Assembly (NCBI RefSeq): GCF_905171775.1
Contig: NC_053501.1
Location: 71,469,901-71,533,900, forward strand
Length of the DNA stretch: 64,000 bases
Reading direction: 5' to 3'
Source: Rana temporaria
Lineage: Eukaryota; Chordata; Amphibia; Anura; Ranidae
This document shows positions 31,829 to 42,604 of this stretch, in pieces. The notes under the pieces are model-generated. The model was not told where the DNA came from and made no database searches. It worked only from the letters and a program-made list of their open reading frames with translations. A program made the position numbers and the translations under genes. Position 1 is the stretch's first letter; every line of letters starts with the position of its first letter.

Positions 31829-31962
31829 GTGGTGTCAGAACATTTGGGGTTAAAAGAATACATACAAAGTTGCACAAGTATATTTTTCTATTGTTCCTAT
31901 CCATATATATATATGATGAACAATACTAAAGCCATTTTGGATCTTATTCTCTCTCTAATTGA

Positions 31963-32160
31963 TTCGACGCATGCGTGGAAGCATTGCACTTCCGTGTTTG
32001 AGAACGTCTGTGTCTTCTACGTCACCGCGTTCTCTGTCCGCGGGAATTTTGGTCTGATGGTGTGTACACACATCAGACCAAAAGCTCCCAGGAGACATGT
32101 CTGATGAAAACGGTCCGCGGACCGTTTTCATCGGACATGTCTCCTCGTGTGTACGGGGCC
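31963..32160. mobile_element. Half of a GTACACACGA-family miniature element
   Basis: Only the right half remains, from TTCGACGCATGCGTGGAAGC to CCTCGTGTGTACGGGGCC, including a GAAAACGGTCCGCGGACCGT palindrome. Confidence 0.65.
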
Positions 32161-33504
32161 TAGGAGGTTAATAGGTTAATATCAAGTCAAAGATCTATAC
32201 AGCGGTTTTCTGCCTTACAAGAAGGCATTGTTCTTCTGTATCTTTATCCCAGACCATAAAATAGAAAGTTTGACATCTGTAGATAAGGGTCTGATGAACA
32301 CAAGCTGTTACAAGCTGTGTAGGGTGGTCTTTGTACTATGAGACCAAAGGGGCTTATTCACAATGTCGGTGGGTTTATATATTATACATCTCAAATAGTA
32401 TTGTGTATTTGTAATGCCTTAACAATATATGTGTATTAGTAATTCATATATAAACCTGTTTAATACGTAGACATTACTAGGGTCCCAAAAATACAAGATC
32501 CTAAAATAGCTGAATAGTATTAGGCTGCTTTGATCACATTCCGGCATTAGTTTAAAGGAACTTCTCAAGGCATGTGTGCTGATCATAAAACCTTATCTCA
32601 ATCATAAATTTAGGGGTTGCCGAAATGTCTAGGTTTGTTGTCATTTGGTTTGACATATAAAACAATTTATGGTGTTAGAGGAAAATATTTGGAAACAACT
32701 GCGCTGAGGTAAGAGATTGGGATTAATAAGCAGCAATTAGGTTGTGTATAAACAAAGAAATAACGAATGAAAAAGAATAATTGCGCTAAACCCAAATGTG
32801 CACTTGTATTAGACTTGTGAGCAAGTGCATGTGTAAACCATTGGATCTATATAATATATGATTCAATGGAGTCAGGGGGCCGTGATTGCCTGCCCTGCTA
32901 ATAATAGTGTATATGAACCCAGCGATCAACAACACAAATAGTAATAAACCATAACTCCAAAGATTGTTGAAATGGAAAATAACAAGATTAGTGATATAAA
33001 GTCCATAAAGTCCAAAAATAATTTTTGGAAATAAATAGTAAGTCCATATGACAAATGAAGACACCCGTGAAGATTCCAGGAATATTGTAATTTATACACC
33101 AAACGTGAATCCTCCACCGATCATGCAGCTGCTTACCAGAAATCTGGGTCCTGCCGGACCACTATCAACATATCTCTCAACCAGAAATTTTGTAAGGCAG
33201 TAGTAACTCCTCCACTTGCACTAGAACCAATCCGTACTCAACGATGGATATAGTGCATCGAGGCCTGCTGGTAATGACTGCGCTCTCAATAAGCATTTTA
33301 AATAAATAAATAAATAAATAGAAGACAACAAGACAGAGCTCCACATGGCATAAAATCCGGGTGATTTATTTAAAACAGCAGTAAACATATGTACATACAA
33401 CTCACATTTAAGTTGAATAAACCAGCATTTGGCCTGTAACGCCGGCCGGACGTGTCCAGGAACAAAAAAAGGGCCACTAGTTTGGAGAAATGAAGGGGAT
33501 GGCG

Positions 33505-33585
33505 TCCACACGTCACTCACTCCACCCGACGCGTTTCGTGACAAGATCACTTCGTCTCGGGGTACGAGTGGCGTGGGACGCCACC
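33505..33585 (-). ncRNA. Hammerhead-like motif in left palindrome arm
   Basis: On the minus strand the order is CCACTCGTACCC, then CGAGACGA, then hairpin GTGA-TCTTG-TCAC, then GAAAC, GCGTC and GGGTGGAGTG. Stem I (ACCC/GGGT plus CACTC/GAGTG) and stem II pair well. The conserved CTGANGA is altered to CGAGACGA, so catalysis is doubtful. It is the mirror image of the right-arm copy. Confidence 0.5.
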
Positions 33586-35111
33586 CCTTTATATAGGAAT
33601 ACAATATTAATTAATCAATCAAACAAATTCACTAACCAAGCCTCGCTCCGGGACTCTCACGCACGCCGGAAGTGTGTTGATCTACATCCGGGTCACCAAG
33701 TTCACCGGAAGTCATTACCCATAGGTTACCCAGTGGCTCCGCCTAAGTGGGCGGACATTTACGGCGTAAGCAATATCCACCGCAGCGGGGCATGGTAGGA
33801 ATACCCAAGGGGCGGGACTATGATGTCACTGCTCCAAGTTTAATATGATAAAAACAGTATAGCTCGACACGCTGAATGGTAGAATATCGAATGCTGCACG
33901 TGATCGCAATATACGCGCCACTGAACAGCATCGAAATCACCACCCAGCCGAAGAACCACATATAAAAAACAAACTAAATTTTAAATGGATTTTAGGTACT
34001 AGACTACATTGTGACGTTGTAAACCAAACCTCACCATGAGTCATTCGCGCATGCGCCCATCCAAGTGATTGCGCTCCACAGAGCGGCTCATAATGATGAC
34101 TTAGCACGCGGAAGTACCTCCCATCCCTTTAGAACAATAACAGAATAGCCTCACAGCATAAAGTGTAAGGCTGTTGGCAATTGGATCTAGCAATGCTGGA
34201 TATAACCTTAGCGCGTCGGTACATGTCATTAAGCCAAAAGATACAACCCATATCTGATTGACGTGATATAAAGTGACTTAGTTCAATCATGTTAAATTCA
34301 TATATGAACATAAACTTTAAATGAATTCATTAATGAAAATTATATCATTTCTTATTGTGTAAGTGACCACACTAGATGAATATAAAATTTATATTCATCT
34401 AGTGTGGTCACTTACACAATAAGAAATGATATAATTTTCATTAATGAATTCATTTAAAGTTTATGTTCATATATGAATTTAACATGATTGAAGCATTGCT
34501 AGATCCAATTGCCAACAGCCTTACACTTTATGCTGTGAGGCTATTCTGTTATTGTTCTAGAGGGATGGGAGGTACTTCCGCGTGCTAAGTCATCATTATG
34601 AGCCGCTCTGTGGAGCGCAATCACTTGGATGGGCGCATGCGCGAATGACTCATGGTGAGGTTTGGTTTACAACGTCACGATGTAGTCTAGTACCTAAAAT
34701 CCATTTAAAATTTTGTTTGTTTTTTATATGTGGTTCTTCGGCTGGGTGGTGATTTCGATGCTGTTCAGTGGCGCGTATATTGCGATCACGTGCAGCATTC
34801 GATATTCTACCATTCAGCGTGTCGAGCTATACTGTTTTTATCATATTAAACTTGGAGCAGTGACATCATAGTCCCGCCCCTTGGGTATTCCTACCATGCC
34901 CCGCTGCGGTGGATATTGCTTACGCCGTAAATGTCCGCCCACTTAGGCGGAGCCACTGGGTAACCTATGGGTAATGACTTCCGGTGAACTTGGTGACCCG
35001 GATGTAGATCAACACACTTCCGGCGTGCGTGAGAGTCCCGGAGCGAGGCTTGGTTAGTGAATTTGTTTGATTGATTAATTAATATTGTATTCCTATATAA
35101 AGGGGTGGCGT

Positions 35112-35185
35112 CCCACGCCACTCGTACCCCGAGACGAAGTGATCTTGTCACGAAACGCGTCGGGTGGAGTGAGTGACGTGTGGAC
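35112..35185 (+). ncRNA. Hammerhead-like motif in right palindrome arm
   Basis: Stem I strand CCACTCGTACCC (35118-35129), altered core CGAGACGA (35130-35137), stem II GTGA/TCAC (35139-35151), GAAAC (35152-35156), minimal self-complementary ACGCGT, expected cleavage after GTC at 35161, and stem I return GGGTGGAGTG (35162-35171). This is the layout of type I hammerheads with minimal stem III known from Penelope-like elements. The U of CUGANGA is replaced, so activity is uncertain. Confidence 0.5.
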
Positions 35186-36051
35186 GCCATCCCCTTCATT
35201 TCTCCAAACGAGTGGCCCTTTTTTTGTTCCTGGACACGTCCGGCCGGCGTTACAGGCCAAATGCTGGTTTATTCAACTTAAATGTGAGTTGTATGTACAT
35301 ATGTTTACTGCTGTTTTAAATAAATCACCCGGATTTTATGCCATGTGGAGCTCTGTCTTGTTGTCTTCTATATCCATCGTTGAGTACGGATTGGTTCTAG
35401 TGCAAGTGGAGGAGTTACTACTGCCTTACAAAATTTCTGGTTGAGAGATATGTTGATAGTGGTCCGGCAGGACCCAGATTTCTGGTAAGCAGCTGCATGA
35501 TCGGTGGAGGATTCACGTTTGGTGTATAAATTACAATATTCCTGGAATCTTCACGGGTGTCTTCATTTGTCATATGGACTTACTATTTATTTCCAAAAAT
35601 TATTTTTGGACTTTATGGACTTTATATCACTAATCTTGTTATTTTCCATTTCAACAATCTTTGGAGTTATGGTTTATTACTATTTGTGTTGTTGATCGCT
35701 GGGTTCATATACACTATTATTAGCAGGGCAGGCAATCACGGCCCCCTGACTCCATTGAATCATATATTATATAGATCCAATGGTTTACACATGCACTTGC
35801 TCACAAGTCTAATACCAGTGCACATTTGGGTTTAGCGCAATTATTCTTTTTCATTCAATTTATGGTGTTATACCAGGCCAGAAGTCACATGATTAACTCT
35901 GATTGACCCTAAAATTAGGAATTATTCCTTAGACACCACTGCCCCTCTACAGGTTAATATCGGCATGGTTCAAGATGGTCACCCACCAAAACATATTGTC
36001 ATGTGACATTGCCAGTCATGTGATAGGGAAATACACACCCACTTCTTTGGG

Positions 36052-36064
36052 GAGATAAAAGGGA
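36052..36064 (+). promoter_or_regulatory. TATA-like box of the LTR
   Basis: GAGATAAAAGGGATT lies downstream of CACACCCACTTC and upstream of a G/A-rich leader (GCTCAGTGGGAGAGAGATGG). The arrangement is typical of an LTR U3/R boundary. The call is weak without transcript evidence. Confidence 0.35.
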
Positions 36065-37021
36065 TTACACAGGAATCTAAAAAAGCTCAGTGGGAGAGAG
36101 ATGGCTGAAGCTGCTCTGATAGCTGATCTCTGGAGGGCTGATGGCTGGAAGCTGCTCTGATCTCTGATCTCTGAAGGAAGCTGGAAGGCAGAGAGTGACC
36201 GCACACATGTAATGGGTTCACAGATATCCTTCATTAGGACTTTCCCTTCTCAAGCAGAACTCTTAATTACTGGTAATGTATAATTTTGATTATTTACCTT
36301 TTGGTAATTCATAGGTTTTTCACATACACTCCACTAAGACCATTTAAATATACTTGGCAAAGATAATTTGGGAGTTGATTATGTCTAACTGCAGTATGAG
36401 ATAATTGTATTCCAAATATTAGGAGACATACGCGCGTTACGTTTGTCTTTAAAAAGCTAAGTGCCAACAATAGTGGTTTGAGAGTGAGGGCGTATGTGAA
36501 GATATATCCTCACCAAATTTAACAAAAGCTTGTGTACAATATAACATTTTGTTATGTACACATATATAATAAGTAGTAGCAAGAGATCTGTTTGATATTG
36601 AGAAGAAATAACACAAGGTCAAATTACAAGCCAAAAGGTTTTAAGTACGCCAGGATGATTTAAATAAGAGCTATGAATTTACCTTGTCATATAATGTACA
36701 TATCATCTGAACATTCAAGCCTCATTTATCTCTGATTGTAGAAGCATATCATATTTGTTTTAACACGAATTGTACCTGATTTTAATTTTTGCACTATATC
36801 TTTAGCTAATAAATATATATATTTTAAATATTCATTTGTATTACTTGTCCTCAAAATAGCACGGATAAAATAATTTTGATATCTTGTATGGTAGGAAAAG
36901 TGTATATCTCCCAAAGCACAGATTTACATATTTTCATAAATACAATAATATTTTATAGTTCAGAATAAACATTCTGACGGTATACTGTATGTAGGCTCAA
37001 GATACGTCAATGGTTCTGACA

Positions 37022-38078
37022 GTGGTTTGGAAGAGCTAACATCATTAAAATGAATATACTTCCGAAATTTCTGTATCTCTTTCAGACACTCCCTATTGCA
37101 ATACTGAAACTTTTTTTCAAGCAAACACAATCCCTCTTTAATAGGTTTATATGGGCAAATAAACGTCCAAGAATCAAGGGTCGTATATTATCCTTAGCCA
37201 AACGAGATGGAGGATTGTCGGCCCCAGATATTTATAAATATTATCAGGCGGCACTACTGAGCCGGCTGATTGATTGGAGTAGACATTCTGGAGAAAAAAT
37301 ATGGCCGGGGCTAGAGCAGGCCCAATGTGACAGTATGTTGCAACGGGCGGCATGGTGTTACAGAGACTTGCCGACAGACATTAAAAAGCACCCGCTGATA
37401 GGCCCTACTCTCCAAATGGCACATAGGCTATTTGTGAAGGGGAAACTGTCAACAGTGGACTCACCGCTGTTTCCAATCTTGGGGAACCCACAGTTCGAAC
37501 CAGGACTGTTGAAGGGATCATTTGGTGGACTAATAGAACAAGGGTTGTTTCAAGCATCTCATTTTCTGAAGGAGGGAATATGGTATACTATGCAGGAGAT
37601 GTTATCCGGTGTGCTGCCCTACCGATTGGACTTTTGGAGGGCATTACAGCTGCGACATTTCTTGGATAATTTTAAGTCCCCAGCCAGATACGAGCGCAGA
37701 CTGACAATGTTTGAAAGGTACTGTAGTGGGAGTTGGTTGCTTCAGCATTCTCTCTCAAGAATTAGCGAGCTATTGAACACACCTGCAGAGGACTCTCAAA
37801 TACCCTTTTTTAGTAAATGGGAGGTTGAGTTGGGAAGACCCTTTACAGAAGAGCAAAAGAATAAAATACTCGGGAATATATTTGAATCATCAGTGTCTGT
37901 GAAGACACAAGAGATGAACTTTAAGATCTTATCTTATCGCACTCCGGTAGTTTTAAATAGATGTTACCCAGAGATGTCAGACAGATGTTGGAGGTGTGGG
38001 AAGAAAAGAGGAACCCTAATGCACATTTTCTGGGCCTGTCCTAAGATTGTAAGTTTTTGGACAAAAGTCCGGGAAATA
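37022..38078 (+). pseudogene. L1 ORF2: C-terminal domain (first part)
   Basis: Continues the RT fragment after the LTR-like insert: Gly-Arg-Ala-Asn-Ile-Ile-Lys-Met-Asn-Ile-Leu-Pro-Lys-Phe-Leu-Tyr-Leu-Phe, then Arg-Asp-Gly-Gly-Leu-Ser-Ala-Pro-Asp, and the Cys-rich end Cys-Trp-Arg-Cys-Gly...Gly-Thr-Leu-Met-His-Ile-Phe-Trp-Ala-Cys-Pro (near 37985-38040). It is open for about 350 codons with no stop, so this part has decayed little. It is broken by a miniature element after Val-Arg-Glu-Ile. Confidence 0.9.
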
Positions 38079-38803
38079 GGCCCAGATTCTCGAAGGCGTT
38101 ACGACGGCGCAACACCATTAGCACCGTCGTAACACCTCATCTGGCCCCGGGTATCTATGCGACTGATTCTTAGAATCAGTTGCGCATAGGTACCCATTAG
38201 ATCTGACAAGCGTAAGGCTGTTACGCTGTCAGATCTTAAAAGTAATTTTTTTTCCCGCCGCTAGGTGTCGCATCGTCGCTTTTCCCCGTCGTCTATGCAA
38301 ATGAGGTAAGTACGGCGATTCCCGAACATACGCGAGGTCGACGCAGCGAATTAACGTCGTTTGCGTAGCGTACCCGACGCGTAAGGTTGCCCCTGCTAAT
38401 TAGCAGGCGCAACCAATGTTAACTATGGCCGTCGTTCCCGCGTCTAATTGAATAAAAATTACGTCGTTTGCGTAAGACGTCCGTGAATGGCGCTGGACGC
38501 CATTTACGTATACATCTAGGCAAATGAAGTCGGGGCGACGTCATTTAGCGCAATGCACGTCGGGTAATTTACCCGACGGAGCATGCGCAGTACGCTCGGC
38601 GCGGGAGCGCGCCTAATTTAAATGGTGCCCGCCCCATTTGAATTGGGCGGGCTTGCGCCGAGCAATCTAACGCTACACTGCCGCAAGTTTACAGGTAAGT
38701 GTTCTGAGAATCAGGATTTAAACCTGTAGACCTGCGGCGGTGAAACGTAGAGCTCATACATTACGCTGCCCAGGAGCAACGCTAATGTATGAGAATCTGG
38801 GCC
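38079..38803. mobile_element. GGCCAGATTCA-type miniature element inside L1 ORF2, copy 5
   Basis: The ends GGCCCAGATTCTC and GAGAATCTGGGCC are exact complements, flanked by ATA (38076-38078) and TAT (38804-38806). Removing the element plus one triplet joins ...Arg-Glu-Ile to Val-Gln-Lys-Phe-Ser-Glu-Glu in frame. This supports a 3-bp duplication. Inverted relative to copies 1-4, it holds the complement of the shared core (CCGTCGTTCCCGCGTC, near 38430). Confidence 0.9.
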
Positions 38804-39127
38804 TATGTGCAAAAATTCAGTGAGGAGGAATTACCAGAAGAGTGGTCCTATTATCTGCTGCAGGATACGGAGACTTCGGCTAGGCGGTATAGGAAATCTG
38901 TAGTTTGTCATTTTTTAAACGCAGCGCGTGCTTGTATCCCAGGGATGTGGAAACAGTCTCAGTCACCAACTGTAAGGACGTGGCTTAATCGAGTGGAAGA
39001 CTTGAATAGAATGGAGGACTTGGTCTGGACTTCAAGGCAGAAGCGGAAGGTGTATTTGGCTACGTGGGCGGAGTGGAATGTATTTAGATATTCGGAGGAA
39101 GGGAAGGCTTTGATAGATGCGAATTGA
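38804..39127 (+). pseudogene. L1 ORF2: final C-terminal segment
   Basis: Continues ORF2 from Val-Gln-Lys-Phe-Ser-Glu-Glu to a stop at 39125-39127 (last residues Ala-Leu-Ile-Asp-Ala-Asn), with Trp-rich C-terminal text (Trp-Leu-Asn-Arg-Val-Glu-Asp; Trp-Ala-Glu-Trp-Asn). Confidence 0.85.
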
Positions 39128-39656
39128 CAGATGAGGCCAGCGGCGCGGGGTGCGATGGGGAGGTTGAGGATTGGGGATGGAGATGTTTGAGGATTGGGGG
39201 GGGAGGGGGTGGAGGAAGGGAGTTTTCCTTGGTCTTTTTTTTACTTTATTTTTATTTTTTTAGGGGAAGGGCGGGGGATTGGGTAGGGGTGGTAAAGCAT
39301 AGAGAGACAGAACAAGGGAAGGATAAATTGCCCCAATTCCTCGGGGGGACAGGGTACCCGGAGGGACAGGGGTTTATTTGCCCATAGGAGTGTAGAAATG
39401 AAATCCAAAGAGTTAAAGGATGCATTAGTTGAGTAGACTCTGGGTCATTGAGGTCAGGAAAGAAGAGTTATGATGAGATAAGAAATACACACAAGGCTTG
39501 TTTTTTTCCCCCTTTGTTGGAGATGACATTATGAATTATTTGCAATATTGGTTGATATCTTTTGTTGTATTATGTGCTGGTTTCAAAATCAGAGGGAGTG
39601 CCTGCCCAGTTTATGTTACTTTTTCTGCTTGAAAATCAAATAAAAGAAGATTGAAA
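39128..39656 (+). other. L1 3' untranslated region and tail
   Basis: G-rich tract (GGATTGGGGGGGGAGGGGG near 39192), a T-rich stretch and an A-rich terminus (AAAATCAAATAAAAGAAGATTGAAA) precede the right copy of the target-site duplication. G-rich 3' UTR tracts are common in vertebrate L1 elements. Confidence 0.75.
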
Positions 39657-39673
39657 GAAACATGTTAGGCTGG

Positions 39674-40529
39674 CCGATGCAAGCACGCTGAGAGCCGCAG
39701 AGTTTTATAAGTCACGATGTTCCTTTTTTTACCTGTAAGTAAACTACAATATTCAATAGTGTTGCTTCTTTTCTCACACCGGATAATATCCTGTTGATGA
39801 TCGCACAAAATATCCATCTGTTCGTGTGAATTCTAAAGTCTTTCTGGTAGTGATGATCCTGGATATTTCCATAACCTGCCTACCAAGTTCTGATGTGTCG
39901 TGTCCACCACAGACCTCTTACATCATATGATCACATTGCTTGTTTTCATATCTTTCTCCTCTTTGGATCTGTTGGGGTCTTCTTGCAGAGTTCCCTCACA
40001 GGAGCGCAATCTGCCAAAGCATGTAATGATGAATATCAGCAAGTCACAGAAGGATCAACTGCTTTTACCCCCAGGCTAGTAGTTCTTTTTTTTTTCATTA
40101 TTGCTCACAGTAATGTATAATCTCTACCTTTCCCCCCGTGTTATGTTTTCCCATTCTCCCCTCTTCTTGGTAATTCTCATACACTATGTACACTTTAGCC
40201 TAGTTTTATCTCGTCAGGGATGTTTCGTTTCCCTGACATACTTAGCACCCCTTTTTTTTTCAGAGTCAGGAATCAGCGGAGGTGCAGCAGGGGGGGGCTG
40301 TGGGCGGGCCGTTTACTTTCCCTCACCTATTCCCCTGGATGGCGGGGGGCGAACGGTGCAGGTCATACTGCGCAGGCGCGGTCAGGGGGCGGGATCCGGC
40401 AATCTGCTGCAGGCTTGCCTGTGTCTCGACACCGCGCGTCTGCACATGTGCGGGCGCATGTGCGGTTGTCCGGCTATCCGGCGGCTATTTTAGTTCCTGG
40501 GGAAAAAGGGTAATTTTGCCCTTTCTTCC
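39674..40529. other. L1 target region, then unassigned GC-rich DNA
   Basis: 39674-39950 continues the sequence into which L1 was inserted (CCGATGCAAGCACGCTGAGAG...) and is probably another retroelement. 40260-40520 is CpG-rich without a convincing frame and abuts the DIRS element. No host exon was recognised. Confidence 0.3.
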
Positions 40530-42550
40530 AGGTTGAGCAAATGATCTACCTGGGTGCCATGTTCAACACTCAGGGGGGGACAGTGTCACTACCACCACCG
40601 AAGGCAGAGATTGTCATACTTGGGTCCCTTGGACCCATTTGCACTTGAGGTATTTCCAGATCGGTTTCTTGGTGCAGTGGAAGAAACAGCGACTATCTCA
40701 GACAATCCTGTTGACGGGAGTAATACACAGAAGTTTTCACTGGAGGACAGTTCCAGTGAATCTCCAAGCCTCTTCACCTGGGCTCCCTTCCTTGGATCAC
40801 AATTACATCCGATGCCAGCGGGCGGGGCTGGGGAGCCCATTGCGGGGAAACCAGAATACAGGGGAGATGGTCATGTTCCACCCAGGGAGTGGTATCCAAC
40901 ATCTTAGAGATGAGGGCAGACTTTCTGTCTCTGACTGCCTTGGCACCCCAAACCAGAGGCCAGAGGATGCTTCTAGGCCTGGACAACAGGGCAGCTGTCG
41001 CTTATATGCAGAGACAGGGAGGCACTCGCAGCAGGTCACTCCTCAAGGAGGTAGAGCCGATCATGCTCTGGGCAGAAGAGAACCTCCTGGATCTCCAAGA
41101 AACGTATCTGCCGGGCAGATTGAACATGGAAGCAGACACATTGTCCAGAAACTTCCTGGACAACAATGAGGGGGTTCTCCACCCCAGCGTATTCTATCAG
41201 ATTACCAGCATTTGGGATACCCCTTAGGTAGACCTGTTTGCCTCCCCGAAGAACGCCAAGCTGGACAGATTCTTCTCTAGGCTACCGCATCCGCAAGCCA
41301 AGGCACTGGATGCCCTGTCATGCCCCTAGAGGTTCACAATGGTATATGCCTCCCCCCCCCCGGTAATTAATATTCAAGTTCCTCCTGAGGCTCCTCAGGG
41401 AGTCGGTCTAGGTGTTGGCGTTACTTCCGTATTGTCCGAAGAGACCCTGGTTCCCGTTAGCCATGTGTCCAAGTGTGGGCCCCCCAATCAAGATCACTCC
41501 TTTCCCTCAACTTCTGTCGCAGGGCAGTCTAGTTCATCCAAACCCTCAGAAGTTGAATCTTTGAATCTGGAAGTTGAGATTCGAAGTTTCGAGTCCCTAG
41601 GGTGTTCCCTGGGAGTTATCACAACCCTTCTACAGGCCAGGAAGCCGGCAACTAATGCCATATATTCAAGAATCTGGGACAGGTTTCTGTCATTTGCTTC
41701 TGGAAACAGATTTTATCCAATCCTTCCCGCTACAAGCCATGTTTTAGAATTCCTCCAGACAGGACTTGATCTGGGTCTTGGTCTAAGCTCCCTTAAAGTA
41801 CAGGTAGCAGCAATCTCTGCCGCAACAAATAAGAGATGGGCAGAGGATCCTTTAGTAATCACTTTCCTCAGAGGCGTAATGAAGATTCGCCCACCCATCA
41901 GATGTTCCTTTCCTAAGTGGGATCTGTCCCTGGTCCTCGAAGTTCTATCTGTCCATCCCTTTGCTCCAGTGAAACAAGTATCAATATGGAACCTAACATT
42001 AAAGACGGCTTTCCTGCTAGCCATTACATCTGGCAGAAGGATCTCGGGACTCTATCTATCTGGAACTTCGTCCCCTTCGGGGGTTCACACCGAAGGTCGC
42101 TACTCCAAGCCACCTGTCTGAACCCTGGGCTCTACCAGTATTTACAGACACAGATTCAGAGTCTTGTCATGAGCTGGATGTATCTAGAGCGCTCAGTGCC
42201 TACTTAGAAGTCACTGGTCCCTTCAGGAACTCTGAGAGACTTTTCATTGTACCTTTCGGTAAATACAGGGGCAAAGAAGCTTCCATCAGAACTCTGGCAT
42301 CTTGGATTATAAAGTTAATACAGAAGGCCTACAGGGTGAAGAATAGAGCCTCCATCCCAAGTGAATGCTCATTCTAGGAGGGCAGTCTCAGCTTCCTGGG
42401 CAGCAAGGGCTAATGTTTCGCTGGAGACGGTGTGCAGGGCCACCACCTGGTCGTCGCATCACACGTTCCTTAGACACTACCATATTGACCCAGGAGCTCT
42501 TGAGTTTGGAAGAAGGGCAGTTCAGGCTGCTATGTCCTCTTCTAATTAAA
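40530..42550 (+). pseudogene. DIRS-type retrotransposon: RNase H and tyrosine recombinase
   Basis: It begins in the RT tail (Met-Ile-Tyr-Leu-Gly-Ala-Met-Phe-Asn-Thr-Gln). RNase H follows with Ser-Asp-Ala-Ser (near 40795), Leu-Glu-Met (near 40900), Leu-Asp-Asn-Arg-Ala-Ala-Val (near 40980) and Glu-Ala-Asp-Thr-Leu-Ser-Arg (near 41130). Then comes Val-Asp-Leu-Phe-Ala-Ser, and from 41339 the recombinase: helical N-terminal domain, Thr-Ser-Gly-Arg-Arg (Arg of the catalytic site, near 42025), and Ala-His-Ser-Arg-Arg-Ala-Val-Ser-Ala-Ser-Trp (His-x-x-Arg) with the C-terminal His-Tyr-His region (to 42549). Several stops and frame changes make it dead. DIRS elements insert through recombinase-mediated joining of circular DNA. 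Most of the RT and the 5' part are missing. Confidence 0.85.
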
Positions 42551-42604
42551 CACTTATTGTTAAGCATTATCCCACCCTTGTCAGCTAGTTATTTATCACA
42601 GGTA

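Larger units (their letters stand above)
32678..35855. mobile_element. Near-perfect ~3.1 kb palindromic insert with 15-bp target-site duplication
   Basis: CAATTTATGGTGTTA occurs at 32663-32677 and 35856-35870, so 32678-35855 was inserted. From 32765 to 35855 it is an inverted repeat meeting at about 34388 with essentially no spacer (GATGAATATAAAATTTATATTC at the centre). A 102-residue frame at 33490-33798 is reproduced residue for residue on the opposite strand at 34891-35199, which shows very high arm identity. The left arm has two extra blocks (about 33252-33320, with an AAAT microsatellite, and 34198-34282). Each arm holds a hammerhead-like motif. A 15-bp duplication suggests target-primed retrotransposition, perhaps of a Penelope-like element; this is inference. 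Confidence 0.85.
31833..37021. mobile_element. Solo-LTR-like element inserted in L1 ORF2, with GTGG target duplication
   Basis: It starts TGTCAGAACATT and ends AATGGTTCTGACA. GTGG flanks both sides (31829-31832, 37022-37025). Excising it with one GTGG rejoins L1 ORF2 in frame at Ser-Trp/Phe-Gly-Arg. TG...CA ends, a short target duplication and a promoter-like region (36054) support an LTR, with orientation probably plus. Net of the nested palindromic insert it is about 2 kb. No retroviral coding sequence is present. A DNA transposon with TGTCAGAAC inverted ends is the alternative. Confidence 0.7.
23373..39673 (+). mobile_element. L1/Tx1-like LINE expanded by nested insertions, with 17-bp target-site duplication
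   Basis: GAAACATGTTAGGCTGG occurs at 23373-23389 and again at 39657-39673, directly after the A-rich 3' tail (AAAATCAAATAAAAGAAG). Between them lie, in order, a 5' untranslated region, ORF1 remains, ORF2 reverse transcriptase, the ORF2 C-terminal domain and the 3' tail, all on the plus strand. The 16.3 kb length is due to a composite insert (about 24655-30246), an LTR-like insert (31833-37021) and a miniature element (38079-38803). The endonuclease region of ORF2 is missing, apparently lost at the composite insertion. Confidence 0.9.

Noticed and set aside
33490..35199. Identical 102-residue proteins on opposite strands
   Set aside because: The identity is a consequence of the palindrome; the translation shows no domain and overlaps the ribozyme-like motif.
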